From assembly GCA_043742785.1 (NCBI GenBank), contig JAYTXU010000054.1:1-16391 (forward strand): DNA of 16,391 bases, written 5' to 3'. Positions within the stretch are counted from its first letter, which is position 1; the number at the start of each line of letters is the position of its first letter. The DNA is from JACQCF01 sp043742785. GTDB lineage: Bacteria; Omnitrophota; Gorgyraeia; Zapsychrales; Fredricksoniimonadaceae. Shown here piece after piece: positions 1 to 7,582 of the stretch. Below the pieces are notes generated by a model. The model made no database searches and was not told the origin of the DNA. It worked only from the letters and a program-made list of their open reading frames with translations. The position numbers were made by a program, and so were the translations under genes.

Positions 1-83
1 ATTTCACTTTCAAGCCATTTATGACGATTAATCTCTGCAACAACTTTCTTATTACGTAAAAGTTTCTTTGTATCAATATGCAT
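1..83 (-). CDS. Hypothetical protein, N-terminal fragment (runs off left edge)
   Basis: Only the first 27 codons are inside the window. The frame opens with ATG at 83-81 and stays open to base 1. An in-frame TAG lies four codons upstream (93-95), so this ATG is the only sensible start. The visible peptide begins MHIDTKKLLRNKKVVAEINR and goes on HKWLESE, which is Lys/Arg rich with no signal peptide or membrane segment. It starts 27 bases after the TrmH-family gene ends and has the same direction, so it is probably the next gene of the same unit. The Shine-Dalgarno is weak. I do not recognise the family from this fragment and assign no function. Confidence 0.55.
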   Translation of the reverse strand, partial: MHIDTKKLLRNKKVVAEINRHKWLESE

Positions 84-110
84 AGGGGTATTCTAACGCT
101 GTAGATAGCT

Positions 111-647
111 TTACGCAAGTCTTTCCATGCGCTTAAGATATGAACGAATTTGATAAGCCATGACCCCAAAAGCAACAGCCACATTGAGAGAATTTTTAAT
201 ACCAGCCATATCGATTTCAACGGCTTGATCGCATAATTCCAGCAAACTATCTGAAATACCTGATACTTCATTACCTATGACTAAGCATACAGGAGCTTTA
301 GGAATAAATTGATAATAGGAAACAGCACCTTGCATCTGCTCTAGCAACACAATTTGGTATCCTTTAATTTTCAATTCTTTAAGAAGAGACAGCCCATCCT
401 CCCGATATTCCCAAGAAACATGATCTTCTGCCCCTAACGCTGTTTTGGAAATACCACTTTGAGGTGGATAACCCGTAATACCACAAAGCCAAATCTTCTC
501 AACACCGGCTCCATCAGCAGTACGAAAAACAGATCCTACATTATGTAAACTTCGAATATTATTAAGTACGACACAGAAAGGCAATCTAGGTTGCTTTGGA
601 TTGGAACTTTGTCGGTGAACTATTTCTTCATGAGTGAGCTTGCGCAA
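111..647 (-). CDS. TrmH/SpoU-family RNA 2'-O-methyltransferase
   Basis: A 178-residue protein with all three SpoU-family motifs. Motif 1 is NNIRSLHNVGSVFRTAD (residues 29-45), motif 2 is LVIGNEVSGIS (122-132) and motif 3 is NSLNVAVAFGVMAYQ (152-166). Motifs 2 and 3 form the trefoil-knot SAM pocket, and Arg42 of motif 1 is the expected catalytic arginine. The family transfers methyl from S-adenosylmethionine to a ribose 2'-OH in tRNA or rRNA. The short length means only the SPOUT domain is present, without the extra RNA-binding domain of RlmB, so the target cannot be named. The start is TTG (645-647): an in-frame TAA lies five codons upstream and the next Met is at residue 147. AAAGAG about eight bases upstream is a modest ribosome site. 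It follows the PilZ gene after 23 bases. Confidence 0.9.
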   Translation of the reverse strand: MRKLTHEEIVHRQSSNPKQPRLPFCVVLNNIRSLHNVGSVFRTADGAGVEKIWLCGITGYPPQSGISKTALGAEDHVSWEYREDGLSLLKELKIKGYQIVLLEQMQGAVSYYQFIPKAPVCLVIGNEVSGISDSLLELCDQAVEIDMAGIKNSLNVAVAFGVMAYQIRSYLKRMERLA

Positions 648-670
648 TTTGAGGACTCTTTAGATAGATA

Positions 671-1042
671 CTACGAAGATTTCTTGAGAACACTCTTAGC
701 AGAACGAGTTCTTGGTCTGGGTTTTAAATCGGTATATTTAATAGCCACATGATAATAACCAGATTTGTGTTGAATAGAACGCACCACCTGACCATAACCT
801 TTAAAAATATCTAAAATACCAGACATGATAACTTCCACTTCAATTAAATCCTCTTTTTCATAAGCAAAGGGGCTAACAAATAAAAGACCACTCAAAGACA
901 TATCTTCCGTTGTTGATAATTGCCATGGCTTAGATACACTTCGTCCCTTATGCTCAACAAGACGATGCTTAACAGTAACAATTCGCCTAGCACGAAGACT
1001 GTCACGACGTTCTTCATTATCTTGTGGTTGTTCTAAACTCAT
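671..1042 (-). CDS. PilZ domain protein (putative c-di-GMP receptor)
   Basis: A 123-residue soluble protein consisting mostly of one PilZ domain. The N-terminal ERRDSLRARR (residues 11-20) supplies the RxxxR element (Arg13, Arg17) that grips c-di-GMP. DMSLSG (47-52) is the second signature, D/N-x-S-x-x-G. Both binding motifs are intact, so dinucleotide binding is plausible. The tail (about 107-123) is basic and probably disordered. No output domain is fused, so it would act through a partner protein, for example in motility, envelope or polysaccharide control; which one is not visible. No GGDEF or EAL gene is in the window. ATG at 1042 is preceded by a clear AAAGGA ribosome site with seven bases spacing. 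It sits 20 bases downstream of fumC and is probably co-transcribed with it. Confidence 0.82.
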   Translation of the reverse strand: MSLEQPQDNEERRDSLRARRIVTVKHRLVEHKGRSVSKPWQLSTTEDMSLSGLLFVSPFAYEKEDLIEVEVIMSGILDIFKGYGQVVRSIQHKSGYYHVAIKYTDLKPRPRTRSAKSVLKKSS

Positions 1043-1062
1043 ATAAAAATCCTTTGTTTATA

Positions 1063-2454
1063 TCACAATCCTGGTCTTATCATATCCTCTGGTCGAACAA
1101 ATTGATCAAATTGCTCAGCCGTTAATAAACCTAGTTTTACCACAGCTTCTTTAAGAGTCATGTTTTCTTGAAAAGCTTTTTTAGCAACCTTAGCCGCATT
1201 ATCATAGCCAATATGAGGATTTAAAGCTGTGACTAACATCAAAGAATTATCCACATGCTTCTTTATATTATTAAGATTAGCTTCAATGCCGAGAATACAA
1301 TGTTCCCTAAAACTTTCACAAGCATCGCTTAAAAGCCGAATGGAATTAAGCACGTTGAAAATAATCACCGGCTTATAAACATTCAATTCAAAATTTCCAC
1401 TGGCTCCACCAAATGTCACCGCCATATGATTACCAAAGACTTGAACACAAACCATGGTCATAGCTTCACATTGAGTAGGATTCACCTTACCTGGCATAAT
1501 TGATGATCCCGGCTCATTCTCCGGTAAATGAAGCTCTCCAATTCCACTACGGGGGCCTGAACCTAACCAGCGCACATCGTTGGCAATTTTCATTAATGAA
1601 ACTGCCAAGGTATTTAAAACTCCTGAAAATTCAACCAAAGCATCGTGAGCGGCTAATGCTTCGAATTTATTACGGGCAGATTTAAAAGGCTTCCCCGTCA
1701 GCTCGGCTATTTTCTCAGCAGATCTAACCGCAAAATCAGGATGAGTATTTAAACCGGTACCAACAGCCGTTCCACCTAAAGCTAATTCGTAAAGCCTAGG
1801 AAGGGCAATCTCAATACGCTCAATACCATTGTTTAATTGCATCACATATCCTGAAAACTCTTGACCTAAGGTTAAAGGTGTTGCATCCATCAAATGAGTA
1901 CGGCCAATCTTAATCACATCTTTAAACTCTTCGCTTTTCTTCTGAAGGGCATCTCGTAAAATCTTCACCATTGGAAGTAAACGACGATGAACTTCCTGCA
2001 CGGCAGCTATATGCATTGCTGTAGGAAAGGCATCATTGGATGATTGAGCTTTGTTAACATCATCATTAGGATGGATAGGAATTTTACTACCCATTATGCC
2101 ACCGGATAATTCGATCGCACGATTGGAGACAACCTCATTAGCATTCATATTCGTTTGAGTACCGCTGCCAGTTTGCCAAACCACAAGGGGAAAATGAGTA
2201 TCAAACTTACCCTCAATAACTTCATCAGCAGCACGGACAATTAATCCTGCTTTATCCGCAGGTAGAATACCAAGATCCTTATTCGTTAAAGCGGCGGCTT
2301 TCTTTAGAATACCTAAAGCCGCAATAAACTCTCTAGGAAATTTATCTCCACCAATCTTAAAGTTCTCTAACGAACGCTGAGTTTGTGCTCCCCAATACTT
2401 ATCAGAAGCAACCTTTACTTCACCCATGCTGTCAGTTTCAATACGAAAATTCAT
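1063..2454 (-). CDS. fumC: Fumarate hydratase class II (fumarase C)
   Basis: A 463-residue, full-length class II fumarase that interconverts fumarate and L-malate in the cytoplasmic TCA cycle. It belongs to the fumarase/aspartase superfamily, is homotetrameric and needs no iron-sulfur cluster. Visible signatures are TGSGTQTNMNANEV (about 95-108), SSNDAFPTAMH (138-148), GRTHLMDATP (184-193, with the catalytic-site His187) and GSSIMPGKVNP (316-326), the superfamily signature on the mobile loop that carries the catalytic Ser. Aspartase is the main alternative, but GRTHLMDATP and the overall N-terminal sequence favour fumarase. ATG at 2454 follows TTGGAG with seven bases spacing. The gene lies 44 bases after the SPFH gene, with a small hairpin in that gap, and 20 bases before the PilZ gene. 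It shares a direction with gltA and acnA in the neighbouring units. Confidence 0.97.
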   Translation of the reverse strand: MNFRIETDSMGEVKVASDKYWGAQTQRSLENFKIGGDKFPREFIAALGILKKAAALTNKDLGILPADKAGLIVRAADEVIEGKFDTHFPLVVWQTGSGTQTNMNANEVVSNRAIELSGGIMGSKIPIHPNDDVNKAQSSNDAFPTAMHIAAVQEVHRRLLPMVKILRDALQKKSEEFKDVIKIGRTHLMDATPLTLGQEFSGYVMQLNNGIERIEIALPRLYELALGGTAVGTGLNTHPDFAVRSAEKIAELTGKPFKSARNKFEALAAHDALVEFSGVLNTLAVSLMKIANDVRWLGSGPRSGIGELHLPENEPGSSIMPGKVNPTQCEAMTMVCVQVFGNHMAVTFGGASGNFELNVYKPVIIFNVLNSIRLLSDACESFREHCILGIEANLNNIKKHVDNSLMLVTALNPHIGYDNAAKVAKKAFQENMTLKEAVVKLGLLTAEQFDQFVRPEDMIRPGL

Positions 2455-2470
2455 TACAATTCTCCAATAC

Positions 2471-2493
2471 GGACTGAGAGCATGCTCAAGTCC
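2471..2493 (-). other. Small hairpin in the SPFH-fumC gap
   Basis: An imperfect inverted repeat in the 44-base gap: GGACT/AGTCC outer arms (5 bp), then a 2 versus 1 base bulge, then GAG/CTC around CATG. The centre GAGCATGCTC is itself a perfect palindrome. No U-run follows on the minus strand, so a standard intrinsic terminator is unlikely. It ends a few bases before the fumC ribosome site, so it could be a processing or translational element, or chance. Confidence 0.35.
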
Positions 2494-2498
2494 CTACA

Positions 2499-3350
2499 TT
2501 ATTTAATTGGTGTAATACCCGCTAAATCACCGATTACATTCGTTAACTGACTATTTGCTGGAACAACAACCTTGGTATTATGTTCCAATGATTTTTCAAC
2601 CGCTTCTAATTTACGAAGGATCTGTGCATTTCCTGTAAAATATTTATTAGCAGCTTCATTCACTAATTGAATAGCTTGGGCTTCACCCTCTGCTTCCAAA
2701 ATACGAGCCTGCTTAATACCCTCTGCTTTCTTAATCTCAGCACGCTTTTGACCATCAGCAACTGTTTCAGTTGCTGTTGCAAAATCAATAGCCGCTATCT
2801 TTTCATTTTCAGCCTTTACAACCTTATTCATTGTCTCTTGGACATCTTTAGGAGGATCGATTTCTTTAAGCTCTGTACGAACAATCTCAAGACCCCAAGT
2901 CTCTGTTTCACGTTCCAAAATAGTATGCAAATCTGTATTAATCCTACCCCGCTCACTATTAGCACTTTTAAGGGTCATCGTACCGATAATATTACGCAAA
3001 GTTGTTCGAGCCAAATTAACAATCTGCCACTGATAATTATTTACATTGTACTGGCAATTCTTAACACTATTCTCATCAGTTTTAACTTTAAAATATACCT
3101 GCGCATCTACCTTGGCATTTAAATTGTCATTAGTAATAATTTCCTGAGGTTCAGCATCCACCATTTGTTCAGTTATATTGACTAAGTAAATATTTTCAAC
3201 CATAGGAATAATCCAATTAAAACCCAGATTTGCAAAACGATTGTATTTACCAAAACGCTCAATCAACCCACGATGAGTGGGACGGATAATACGAATACCT
3301 GCAAAAAATATAAAAATAGCAAACACTAATACAATCAATATTCCTTCCAT
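2499..3350 (-). CDS. SPFH/band-7 membrane protein (stomatin/paraslipin/QmcA-like)
   Basis: A 283-residue protein with one N-terminal membrane segment (about residues 3-20) followed by IIRPTHRGLIERFGKY (21-36), the typical opening of stomatin/paraslipin proteins. The SPFH domain covers about 25-190. An Ala/Glu/Lys-rich coiled coil (about 176-235, including AEGIKQARILEAEGEAQA) follows, and then the conserved tail KVVVPANSQLTNVIGDLAG. Such proteins form large ring or cage assemblies in the inner membrane and affect membrane proteases or fluidity. The usual NfeD-type partner gene is not adjacent. Instead it sits 11 bases after the leucyl aminopeptidase and upstream of fumC. ATG at 3350 has a strong AAGGGGGAA ribosome site. 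HflK/HflC are less likely because the gene is single and the start matches paraslipins better. Confidence 0.9.
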   Translation of the reverse strand: MEGILIVLVFAIFIFFAGIRIIRPTHRGLIERFGKYNRFANLGFNWIIPMVENIYLVNITEQMVDAEPQEIITNDNLNAKVDAQVYFKVKTDENSVKNCQYNVNNYQWQIVNLARTTLRNIIGTMTLKSANSERGRINTDLHTILERETETWGLEIVRTELKEIDPPKDVQETMNKVVKAENEKIAAIDFATATETVADGQKRAEIKKAEGIKQARILEAEGEAQAIQLVNEAANKYFTGNAQILRKLEAVEKSLEHNTKVVVPANSQLTNVIGDLAGITPIK

Positions 3351-3361
3351 AAAATTCCCCC

Positions 3362-4753
3362 TTAATTATTTAATAAATAATTCGTTAATAATCTGACTCC
3401 AGCACCTGTGGCTCCATGACCAAAATAAAAACGGCCTTGACCTTCTACATAAGCGCTGCCTGCAATGTCTAAATGAGCCCAGGATGTATCACCGACAAAC
3501 TGATGTAAAAATTCAGCAGCCGTTGATGCTCCAGCGCCACGAATAGAACTAGTATTCTTTAAATCTGCGATTGGAGATTTAATATATTCTTTAATTTCTG
3601 CATAAATGGGAAGACGCCAGGCACGATCATCCGTTTCTTCAGCCGATTTTAATAAATCTTGAGCGAGTCCCTCGTTGTTAGAAAAGAGACCTGAATAGTC
3701 AAAACCCAAAGCAACAACACAAGCTCCTGTTAAAGTAGCCATATCAATTATTCTAACTGGCTTATAATTCTTAACAATATAACTAAACGCATCCGCTAAC
3801 ACCAAACGGCCCTCTGCATCCGTATTCCCAATTTCAACAGATTTACCTGCATAACCTACAATAACATCACCCGGTTTATATGCTACTGAACCAATAGAAT
3901 TCTCAGCAATACCAAGAACAAATAATAAATTCTTCTTGATGTTAAGTTTTAAAGCGTTCTTTAAGATACCACAAACAGCGCCAGCTCCACTCATATCAAT
4001 CTTCATCGTTTCAATATGATTACTTGGCTTCAGATTTAAACCACCAGTATCAAAGGTCATCCCCTTACCGACAATAGCAGTATAATCTTCATCCTTCTTG
4101 CCACCTTTATAACGAACAATAATTAACTTAGGTTCTTTATTACTAGCTTGGTTAACCGCTAAATGAAACCCCAGCCCTTTAGTTTTTAATTCCTCTTTAT
4201 TGAGTATTTCTAAAGAGACATCCTTACGGCCTTTCACTAATTCTTTAACTGTCTTTTCTAAATATTCACTGGTTACAAAATCAGCATTATCATTAACCAA
4301 GTCACGGGTTAATTTAACACCCTCACAAATGACTGCTGTCTGTTCATATTCTTTCTTAGCTTCTACAACCATAACGAAATTCTTATCCTTGATCGTGCTA
4401 TTGTCTTTATCCTTACTCTTATATTTATCCCATGTATACGTTCCAATACAAATTCCCTCAATAATCGCTTTAACAGCGGCATCATCCTTTATATGAGGAA
4501 TCACCCCAACACTCTTAATCTTCTTTAAAAAAGAAGACAATACGGCCTTGCGCACTTGAATACGCAAATCTGTTAATGTCAATTTATCAGATTTACCTAA
4601 GCCTACGAACAGAACAAGATTTTTCCCTTCTAAAATAGGAAAAATCTCACCTTTCTCAAGATCTTTCTTTAAACGTTTATCTGTTTGCCCAGTGGTTAAT
4701 AAAACAATTGTTGCTTCTTGGTTTTTTTTAAGACTTAAACTAAAAGAAATCAT
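3362..4753 (-). CDS. pepA: Leucyl aminopeptidase (cytosol aminopeptidase, M17 family)
   Basis: A 463-residue metallo-aminopeptidase of the M17 (PepA/LAP) family that removes N-terminal residues from peptides in the cytoplasm. The catalytic C-terminal domain (about 150-463) has every expected ligand: Lys230 and Asp235 in VGKGMTFDTGG, Lys242, Asp253 in KIDMSG, and Asp312, Glu314 and Arg316 in the family signature NTDAEGRL (310-317). The C-terminal motif HLDIAGSAY is also present. These residues bind two divalent metals. The N-terminal domain is shorter and more divergent than in E. coli PepA (total 463 against about 503), with a lysine-rich stretch near 109-125. ATG at 4753 follows AAAGGTG. It lies 18 bases after gltA and 11 bases before the SPFH gene, so it is probably co-transcribed. 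Any DNA-binding role, as known for E. coli PepA, cannot be inferred here. Confidence 0.95.
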   Translation of the reverse strand: MISFSLSLKKNQEATIVLLTTGQTDKRLKKDLEKGEIFPILEGKNLVLFVGLGKSDKLTLTDLRIQVRKAVLSSFLKKIKSVGVIPHIKDDAAVKAIIEGICIGTYTWDKYKSKDKDNSTIKDKNFVMVVEAKKEYEQTAVICEGVKLTRDLVNDNADFVTSEYLEKTVKELVKGRKDVSLEILNKEELKTKGLGFHLAVNQASNKEPKLIIVRYKGGKKDEDYTAIVGKGMTFDTGGLNLKPSNHIETMKIDMSGAGAVCGILKNALKLNIKKNLLFVLGIAENSIGSVAYKPGDVIVGYAGKSVEIGNTDAEGRLVLADAFSYIVKNYKPVRIIDMATLTGACVVALGFDYSGLFSNNEGLAQDLLKSAEETDDRAWRLPIYAEIKEYIKSPIADLKNTSSIRGAGASTAAEFLHQFVGDTSWAHLDIAGSAYVEGQGRFYFGHGATGAGVRLLTNYLLNN

Positions 4754-4771
4754 TACAACACCTTTCTATTC

Positions 4772-6064
4772 TTAGGAACGCTTTTCTATAGATACATAAT
4801 CATGTTGAGTTACTCCTGTATAAATTTGAAATGGTCGGCCAATTTTAGTTGCAGGATCTTGAATCATTTCTTTCCAATGAGCAATCCAGCCTGGCATACG
4901 CCCAATAGCAAACATCACAGGAAACATATTTAAAGGAATCCCAATCGCTCGATAAATAATCCCACTGTAAAAATCAACATTTGGATAAAGTTTTCGAGCA
5001 ATAAAATATTCATCTTTCAAAGCAGCTTCTTCCATGCGTTTAGCAATATCCAACAAGGGATCATGAATCCCTAATTTATTTAAAAGATCATCCGCACATT
5101 TTTTGATTATTTTAGCTCGCGGATCAAAATTCTTATACACACGATGACCAAACCCCATTAAGCGAAAAACATCATTCTTATCTTTTGCTTTAGCAATATA
5201 TTTATTTACATCGCCACCATTTTCTTGAATTTCCGTAAGCATTTCAATGACAGCCTGATTAGCCCCTCCATGCAAAGGTCCCCATAAAGCACATATACCT
5301 GCTGAAATAGACGCATAAAGATTGGCATGAGAACTGCCAACTAAACGCACTGTTGATGTAGAACAATTTTGTTCATGATCCGCATGAAGAATTAAAAGCA
5401 CTTCTAGCGCACGGATAACTTCATCGGTAAGCTTATAAGGTTTAGTAGGAGAAGAAAACATCATATTTAAAAAATTAGATACATAACGCAAATCATGACG
5501 AGGATAAACAGCTGGTTCACCTATAAATTTCTTATAAGAGAACGCGCAAATCGTTCGAACCTTAGAAAGTAATTGTACAGCAATACGATCTATCTCTTCC
5601 TTAGTTGGATCCTCCTTGATTAAATCAGGATAGTACGCTGACATGGAACAAACCATAGCTGAAAGGCCAGCCATTGGATGAGCTGAAGAAGGATAAGCAT
5701 CAAAAAAGTTCTTCATATCCTCGTGAATCATGGAATGTTCATTAAAATTTTCAGAAAACTTTTCCAATTCAAGCTTAGATGGCAGCTTACCATAAATCAA
5801 AAGATAAGATGTTTCTACAAAGGTAGATTGTTCAGCTAATTGTTCAATAGGAATGCCTCGATAACGTAAAATACCTTTATCCCCATCAAGATAGGTAATA
5901 GAACTCTGACAAGATCCTGTATTGCTAAAACCAGGATCCATAGTGATATATCCTGTAGAAGAACGTAACTTACTAATATCAACAGCTTTCTCTCCTTCTG
6001 TTGAAACAATCACAGGACATTCTAATTCTTTACCCTCTAAATTAATTTTGACTATTTCCGCCAT
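4772..6064 (-). CDS. gltA: Citrate synthase (type II, GltA)
   Basis: Condenses oxaloacetate and acetyl-CoA to citrate, the entry step of the TCA cycle. From the chosen ATG at 6064 the protein has 430 residues, almost the length of E. coli GltA (about 427). The N-terminal beta domain is present, so this is the hexameric type II enzyme rather than the short type I. The catalytic triad is His265 in GPLHGGAN, His307 in MGFGHRVYKN and Asp364 in PNVDFYSG. A longer reading from ATG at 6091 adds nine residues (MRQENLGEL). I prefer 6064 because MAEIVKINLEGK aligns directly with the E. coli N-terminus and GGGGGAA precedes it by five bases. Where E. coli has the cysteine of its NADH-site region (STPCEPY), this protein has SSPTKPY, so inhibition by NADH may differ. 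It follows a small membrane protein gene by 57 bases and precedes pepA by 18. Confidence 0.96.
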   Translation of the reverse strand: MAEIVKINLEGKELECPVIVSTEGEKAVDISKLRSSTGYITMDPGFSNTGSCQSSITYLDGDKGILRYRGIPIEQLAEQSTFVETSYLLIYGKLPSKLELEKFSENFNEHSMIHEDMKNFFDAYPSSAHPMAGLSAMVCSMSAYYPDLIKEDPTKEEIDRIAVQLLSKVRTICAFSYKKFIGEPAVYPRHDLRYVSNFLNMMFSSPTKPYKLTDEVIRALEVLLILHADHEQNCSTSTVRLVGSSHANLYASISAGICALWGPLHGGANQAVIEMLTEIQENGGDVNKYIAKAKDKNDVFRLMGFGHRVYKNFDPRAKIIKKCADDLLNKLGIHDPLLDIAKRMEEAALKDEYFIARKLYPNVDFYSGIIYRAIGIPLNMFPVMFAIGRMPGWIAHWKEMIQDPATKIGRPFQIYTGVTQHDYVSIEKRS

Positions 6065-6067
6065 AAG

Positions 6068-6075
6068 TTCCCCCA
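6068..6075 (-). promoter_or_regulatory. Ribosome binding site that decides the gltA start
   Basis: On the minus strand TGGGGGAA stands five bases before the ATG at 6064. The upstream in-frame ATG at 6091 has only AGGG with six bases spacing. Together with the alignment to E. coli GltA, this favours the downstream start. Confidence 0.55.
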
Positions 6076-6121
6076 AGTTTTCCTGTCTCATTTCAAACCC
6101 TAGAATATTACCACTAAAATT

Positions 6122-6391
6122 TTAATCTCTCCAGAAATATAACAATGAAGATATTACCACTCCTATTACATACAGCAAAATAGTATTAGACACTAAATAA
6201 GGAAAAACCATCAACACCAATCCAATCATTAATGGTTTATAACTTCTTTCTTTTCTCCCATAATTAAAAGCATACCACCCTATTACCCCAAAAATAAAAC
6301 CACCTATCAAATTAGGCCAGGAAAAATTAAAACTAGAAGCATTGATTCCATAAGTAGAAAGCACTGTGTTCATTTGTTCATCTGTAGGCAT
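6122..6391 (-). CDS. Small integral membrane protein, unknown function
   Basis: An 89-residue protein with a polar N-terminus (1-25) and three predicted membrane segments: about 26-44 (PNLIGGFIFGVIGWYAF), about 53-67 (PLMIGLVLMVFPYLV) and about 69-87 (NTILLYVIGVVISSLLYF). A basic loop GRKERSYK separates the first two. From memory, the GxxLMVFPYxVSNT pattern resembles a family of short proteins in Gram-negative bacteria sometimes labelled amino acid transport protein. I know of no experimental support for that label, so I do not assign it. ATG at 6391 lies one base after the stop of the Nudix gene, and its ribosome site (AGGATGGA) is inside that gene, so the two are probably translationally coupled. 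Confidence 0.75.
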   Translation of the reverse strand: MPTDEQMNTVLSTYGINASSFNFSWPNLIGGFIFGVIGWYAFNYGRKERSYKPLMIGLVLMVFPYLVSNTILLYVIGVVISSLLYFWRD

Positions 6392-6392
6392 A

Positions 6393-6884
6393 TTAAATCC
6401 ATCCTAGGTGGGCAAACGTACAGATACTCTTAGCATCCATTAATTTGCCTTGTTTAAATAAACGTTTAACTTGCAACTTAGAAACCTCTTTAACATCGAT
6501 CACTTCATAATCTTCAGGGCTCGCACCACCCTCTATTAAACCTTCAGCTTTAAAAATATGAATCACTTCCGTAGAATAACCAGGCACTGGATAAATAGCA
6601 CCTAATTTTTTAAAACTTTTTGCTCTAAATCCTGTTTCTTCAATCAATTCCCTTTTGGCACAGCTTAAAGGTTTTTCCGGAGCATCGATAGTCCCTGCAG
6701 GAAGTTCATAAATATATCGACCCAAGGCAGGACGAAACTGGCGTAATAATATTACCGTGTCAGCATTCAATAGAGGAGCAATGATCACCGCTCCAGGATG
6801 ATGGATATAACTAATATGAATAGTCTTGCCGTTTGGCAACACAACTTTTTGATGAGGTCTAAAATCTAATTTTCTTCGAGCCAT
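6393..6884 (-). CDS. Nudix hydrolase, ADP-ribose pyrophosphatase-like
   Basis: A 163-residue Nudix protein with a perfect box Gx5Ex7RExxEExGF at residues 64-86: Gly64, Glu70, Arg78-Glu79, Glu82-Glu83, Gly85. These residues bind the metal for hydrolysis of a nucleoside diphosphate linked to another group. The lead-in LLRQFRPALGRYIYELPAGT is typical of ADP-sugar pyrophosphatases (RQxR ... ELPAG), so ADP-ribose or a similar ADP-sugar is the likeliest substrate. The exact substrate is inference. It begins 13 bases after the GST gene and ends one base before the small membrane protein gene. The ribosome site AAGGGAG is unusually close to the ATG (about four bases if AAGG pairs). No alternative start is nearby. 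Confidence 0.9.
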   Translation of the reverse strand: MARRKLDFRPHQKVVLPNGKTIHISYIHHPGAVIIAPLLNADTVILLRQFRPALGRYIYELPAGTIDAPEKPLSCAKRELIEETGFRAKSFKKLGAIYPVPGYSTEVIHIFKAEGLIEGGASPEDYEVIDVKEVSKLQVKRLFKQGKLMDAKSICTFAHLGWI

Positions 6885-6897
6885 ACTCCCTTAAACT

Positions 6898-7482
6898 TTA
6901 AGCGACTGGTATTGTTTGCTGCATCGATGGACGTATATTAATTTCATCAAACCATTGAGCTAATTTTCCCTGCACCTTCAAATGCGGTAGACGAAAATGA
7001 ATATAGCCAATAGCGCTTGCAATCGCAATAGAAGCCAATGAGAACGTCTTTAAATCAGCCAAGTGAAATTCAATGTGCTGATATCCTCTTAAAATTGAAT
7101 TCTCACTATTCGTCACAAACTGAGTATGGAAATCATTAGGATGGCGAACCCTTTCCATATAGGTGTAAACAGCGGTTGTAACCATGTCATCCGCCATCGA
7201 CTCTAGTTTTAATATTTCTAAACGTGCTTTACCTGTTTTTGGGATCAACACTACTCGATCGTTAAGATCATCAAGGTATTGGCAAATAACAACACTATCA
7301 AATACGGTTTCGCCATTATCCAAAATAAGCGTCGGCACCTTACCTAATGGATTATTCTCTAATAATTGTTTAGATTTATTAGCTAAATCCTCGTCAATCA
7401 AATCCAGCTGAATCCCTTTTTCTAAAACCAGCACACGAACCTTACGGGCGTATGGGGAACGTTTGGTGTAAAGCAATTTCAT
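6898..7482 (-). CDS. Glutathione S-transferase family protein, YibF-like
   Basis: A 194-residue two-domain GST. The thioredoxin-like N-terminal domain (about 1-75) has SPYARKVRV (9-17), with the active-site region near Ser9, the cis-proline motif NPLGKVP (44-50, Pro50), and FDS (61-63) at the glutathione gamma-glutamyl site. The C-terminal helical domain (about 85-194) includes LASIAIASAIGYIHFR, which matches E. coli YibF closely (LATIAIACAVGYLNFR). This is therefore a YibF-type GST; substrates of that group are poorly known. A glutathione-using protein would suit a Gram-negative host. ATG at 7482 follows AGGTG by eight bases. It is the first gene after the 104-base structured gap behind acnA and probably heads the transcription unit that contains gltA, pepA and fumC. 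Confidence 0.88.
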   Translation of the reverse strand: MKLLYTKRSPYARKVRVLVLEKGIQLDLIDEDLANKSKQLLENNPLGKVPTLILDNGETVFDSVVICQYLDDLNDRVVLIPKTGKARLEILKLESMADDMVTTAVYTYMERVRHPNDFHTQFVTNSENSILRGYQHIEFHLADLKTFSLASIAIASAIGYIHFRLPHLKVQGKLAQWFDEINIRPSMQQTIPVA

Positions 7483-7513
7483 AAATGAGCACCTGACTTA
7501 TGGAGGCCTGTTA

Positions 7514-7534
7514 AGGCTGACATCAAGTCAGCCT
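7514..7534. other. Perfect 8-bp hairpin in the acnA-GST gap
   Basis: AGGCTGAC and GTCAGCCT are exact inverted arms around the 5-base loop ATCAA. On the minus strand the following bases (TAACAGGCCTCC) contain no U-run, so a rho-independent terminator is doubtful. It lies between acnA and the GST gene, close to a second hairpin, and may be part of a structured leader or an intergenic repeat. Confidence 0.5.
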
Positions 7535-7544
7535 GTGCGAATTT

Positions 7545-7582
7545 ATACCCAGAAAGTGATAATCTAGTCACTTGAAGGGTAT
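7545..7582. other. Composite hairpin just behind acnA
   Basis: Outer arms ATACCC/GGGTAT (6 bp) and inner arms AAGTGA/TCACTT (6 bp, plus a possible T-G pair) are separated by a symmetric 3x3 internal loop and close on a 6-base loop. It starts 4 bases after the acnA stop codon. The minus-strand sequence that follows, AAATTCG, is only slightly A/T rich. The structure could protect or process the acnA 3' end. The minus strand here also holds GTGACT (7566-7571) and TATAAA (7542-7547) with an 18-base spacer, a weak possible promoter for the GST unit. Confidence 0.5.

Noticed and set aside
2667..3122. Open frame of 151 codons on the plus strand
   Set aside because: It lies wholly opposite the SPFH gene, whose protein is clearly conserved. 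Its own translation is low complexity (Leu, Ile, Asn, Cys rich) and matches no domain.
4375..4435. Lysine-rich segment in the aminopeptidase (residues about 107-127) as a second in-frame insertion
   Set aside because: No inverted or direct repeat is present in the DNA, and the M17 N-terminal domain is naturally variable here.
6065..6145. Possible promoter before gltA (TGGAGA, 17 bases, TAATAT on the minus strand)
   Set aside because: Only four of six matches in each box, in A/T-rich sequence where such matches occur by chance.
7514..7582. Rho-independent terminator of acnA
   Set aside because: The hairpins are good but neither is followed by a run of T on the minus strand. Kept as structured elements of unknown role.
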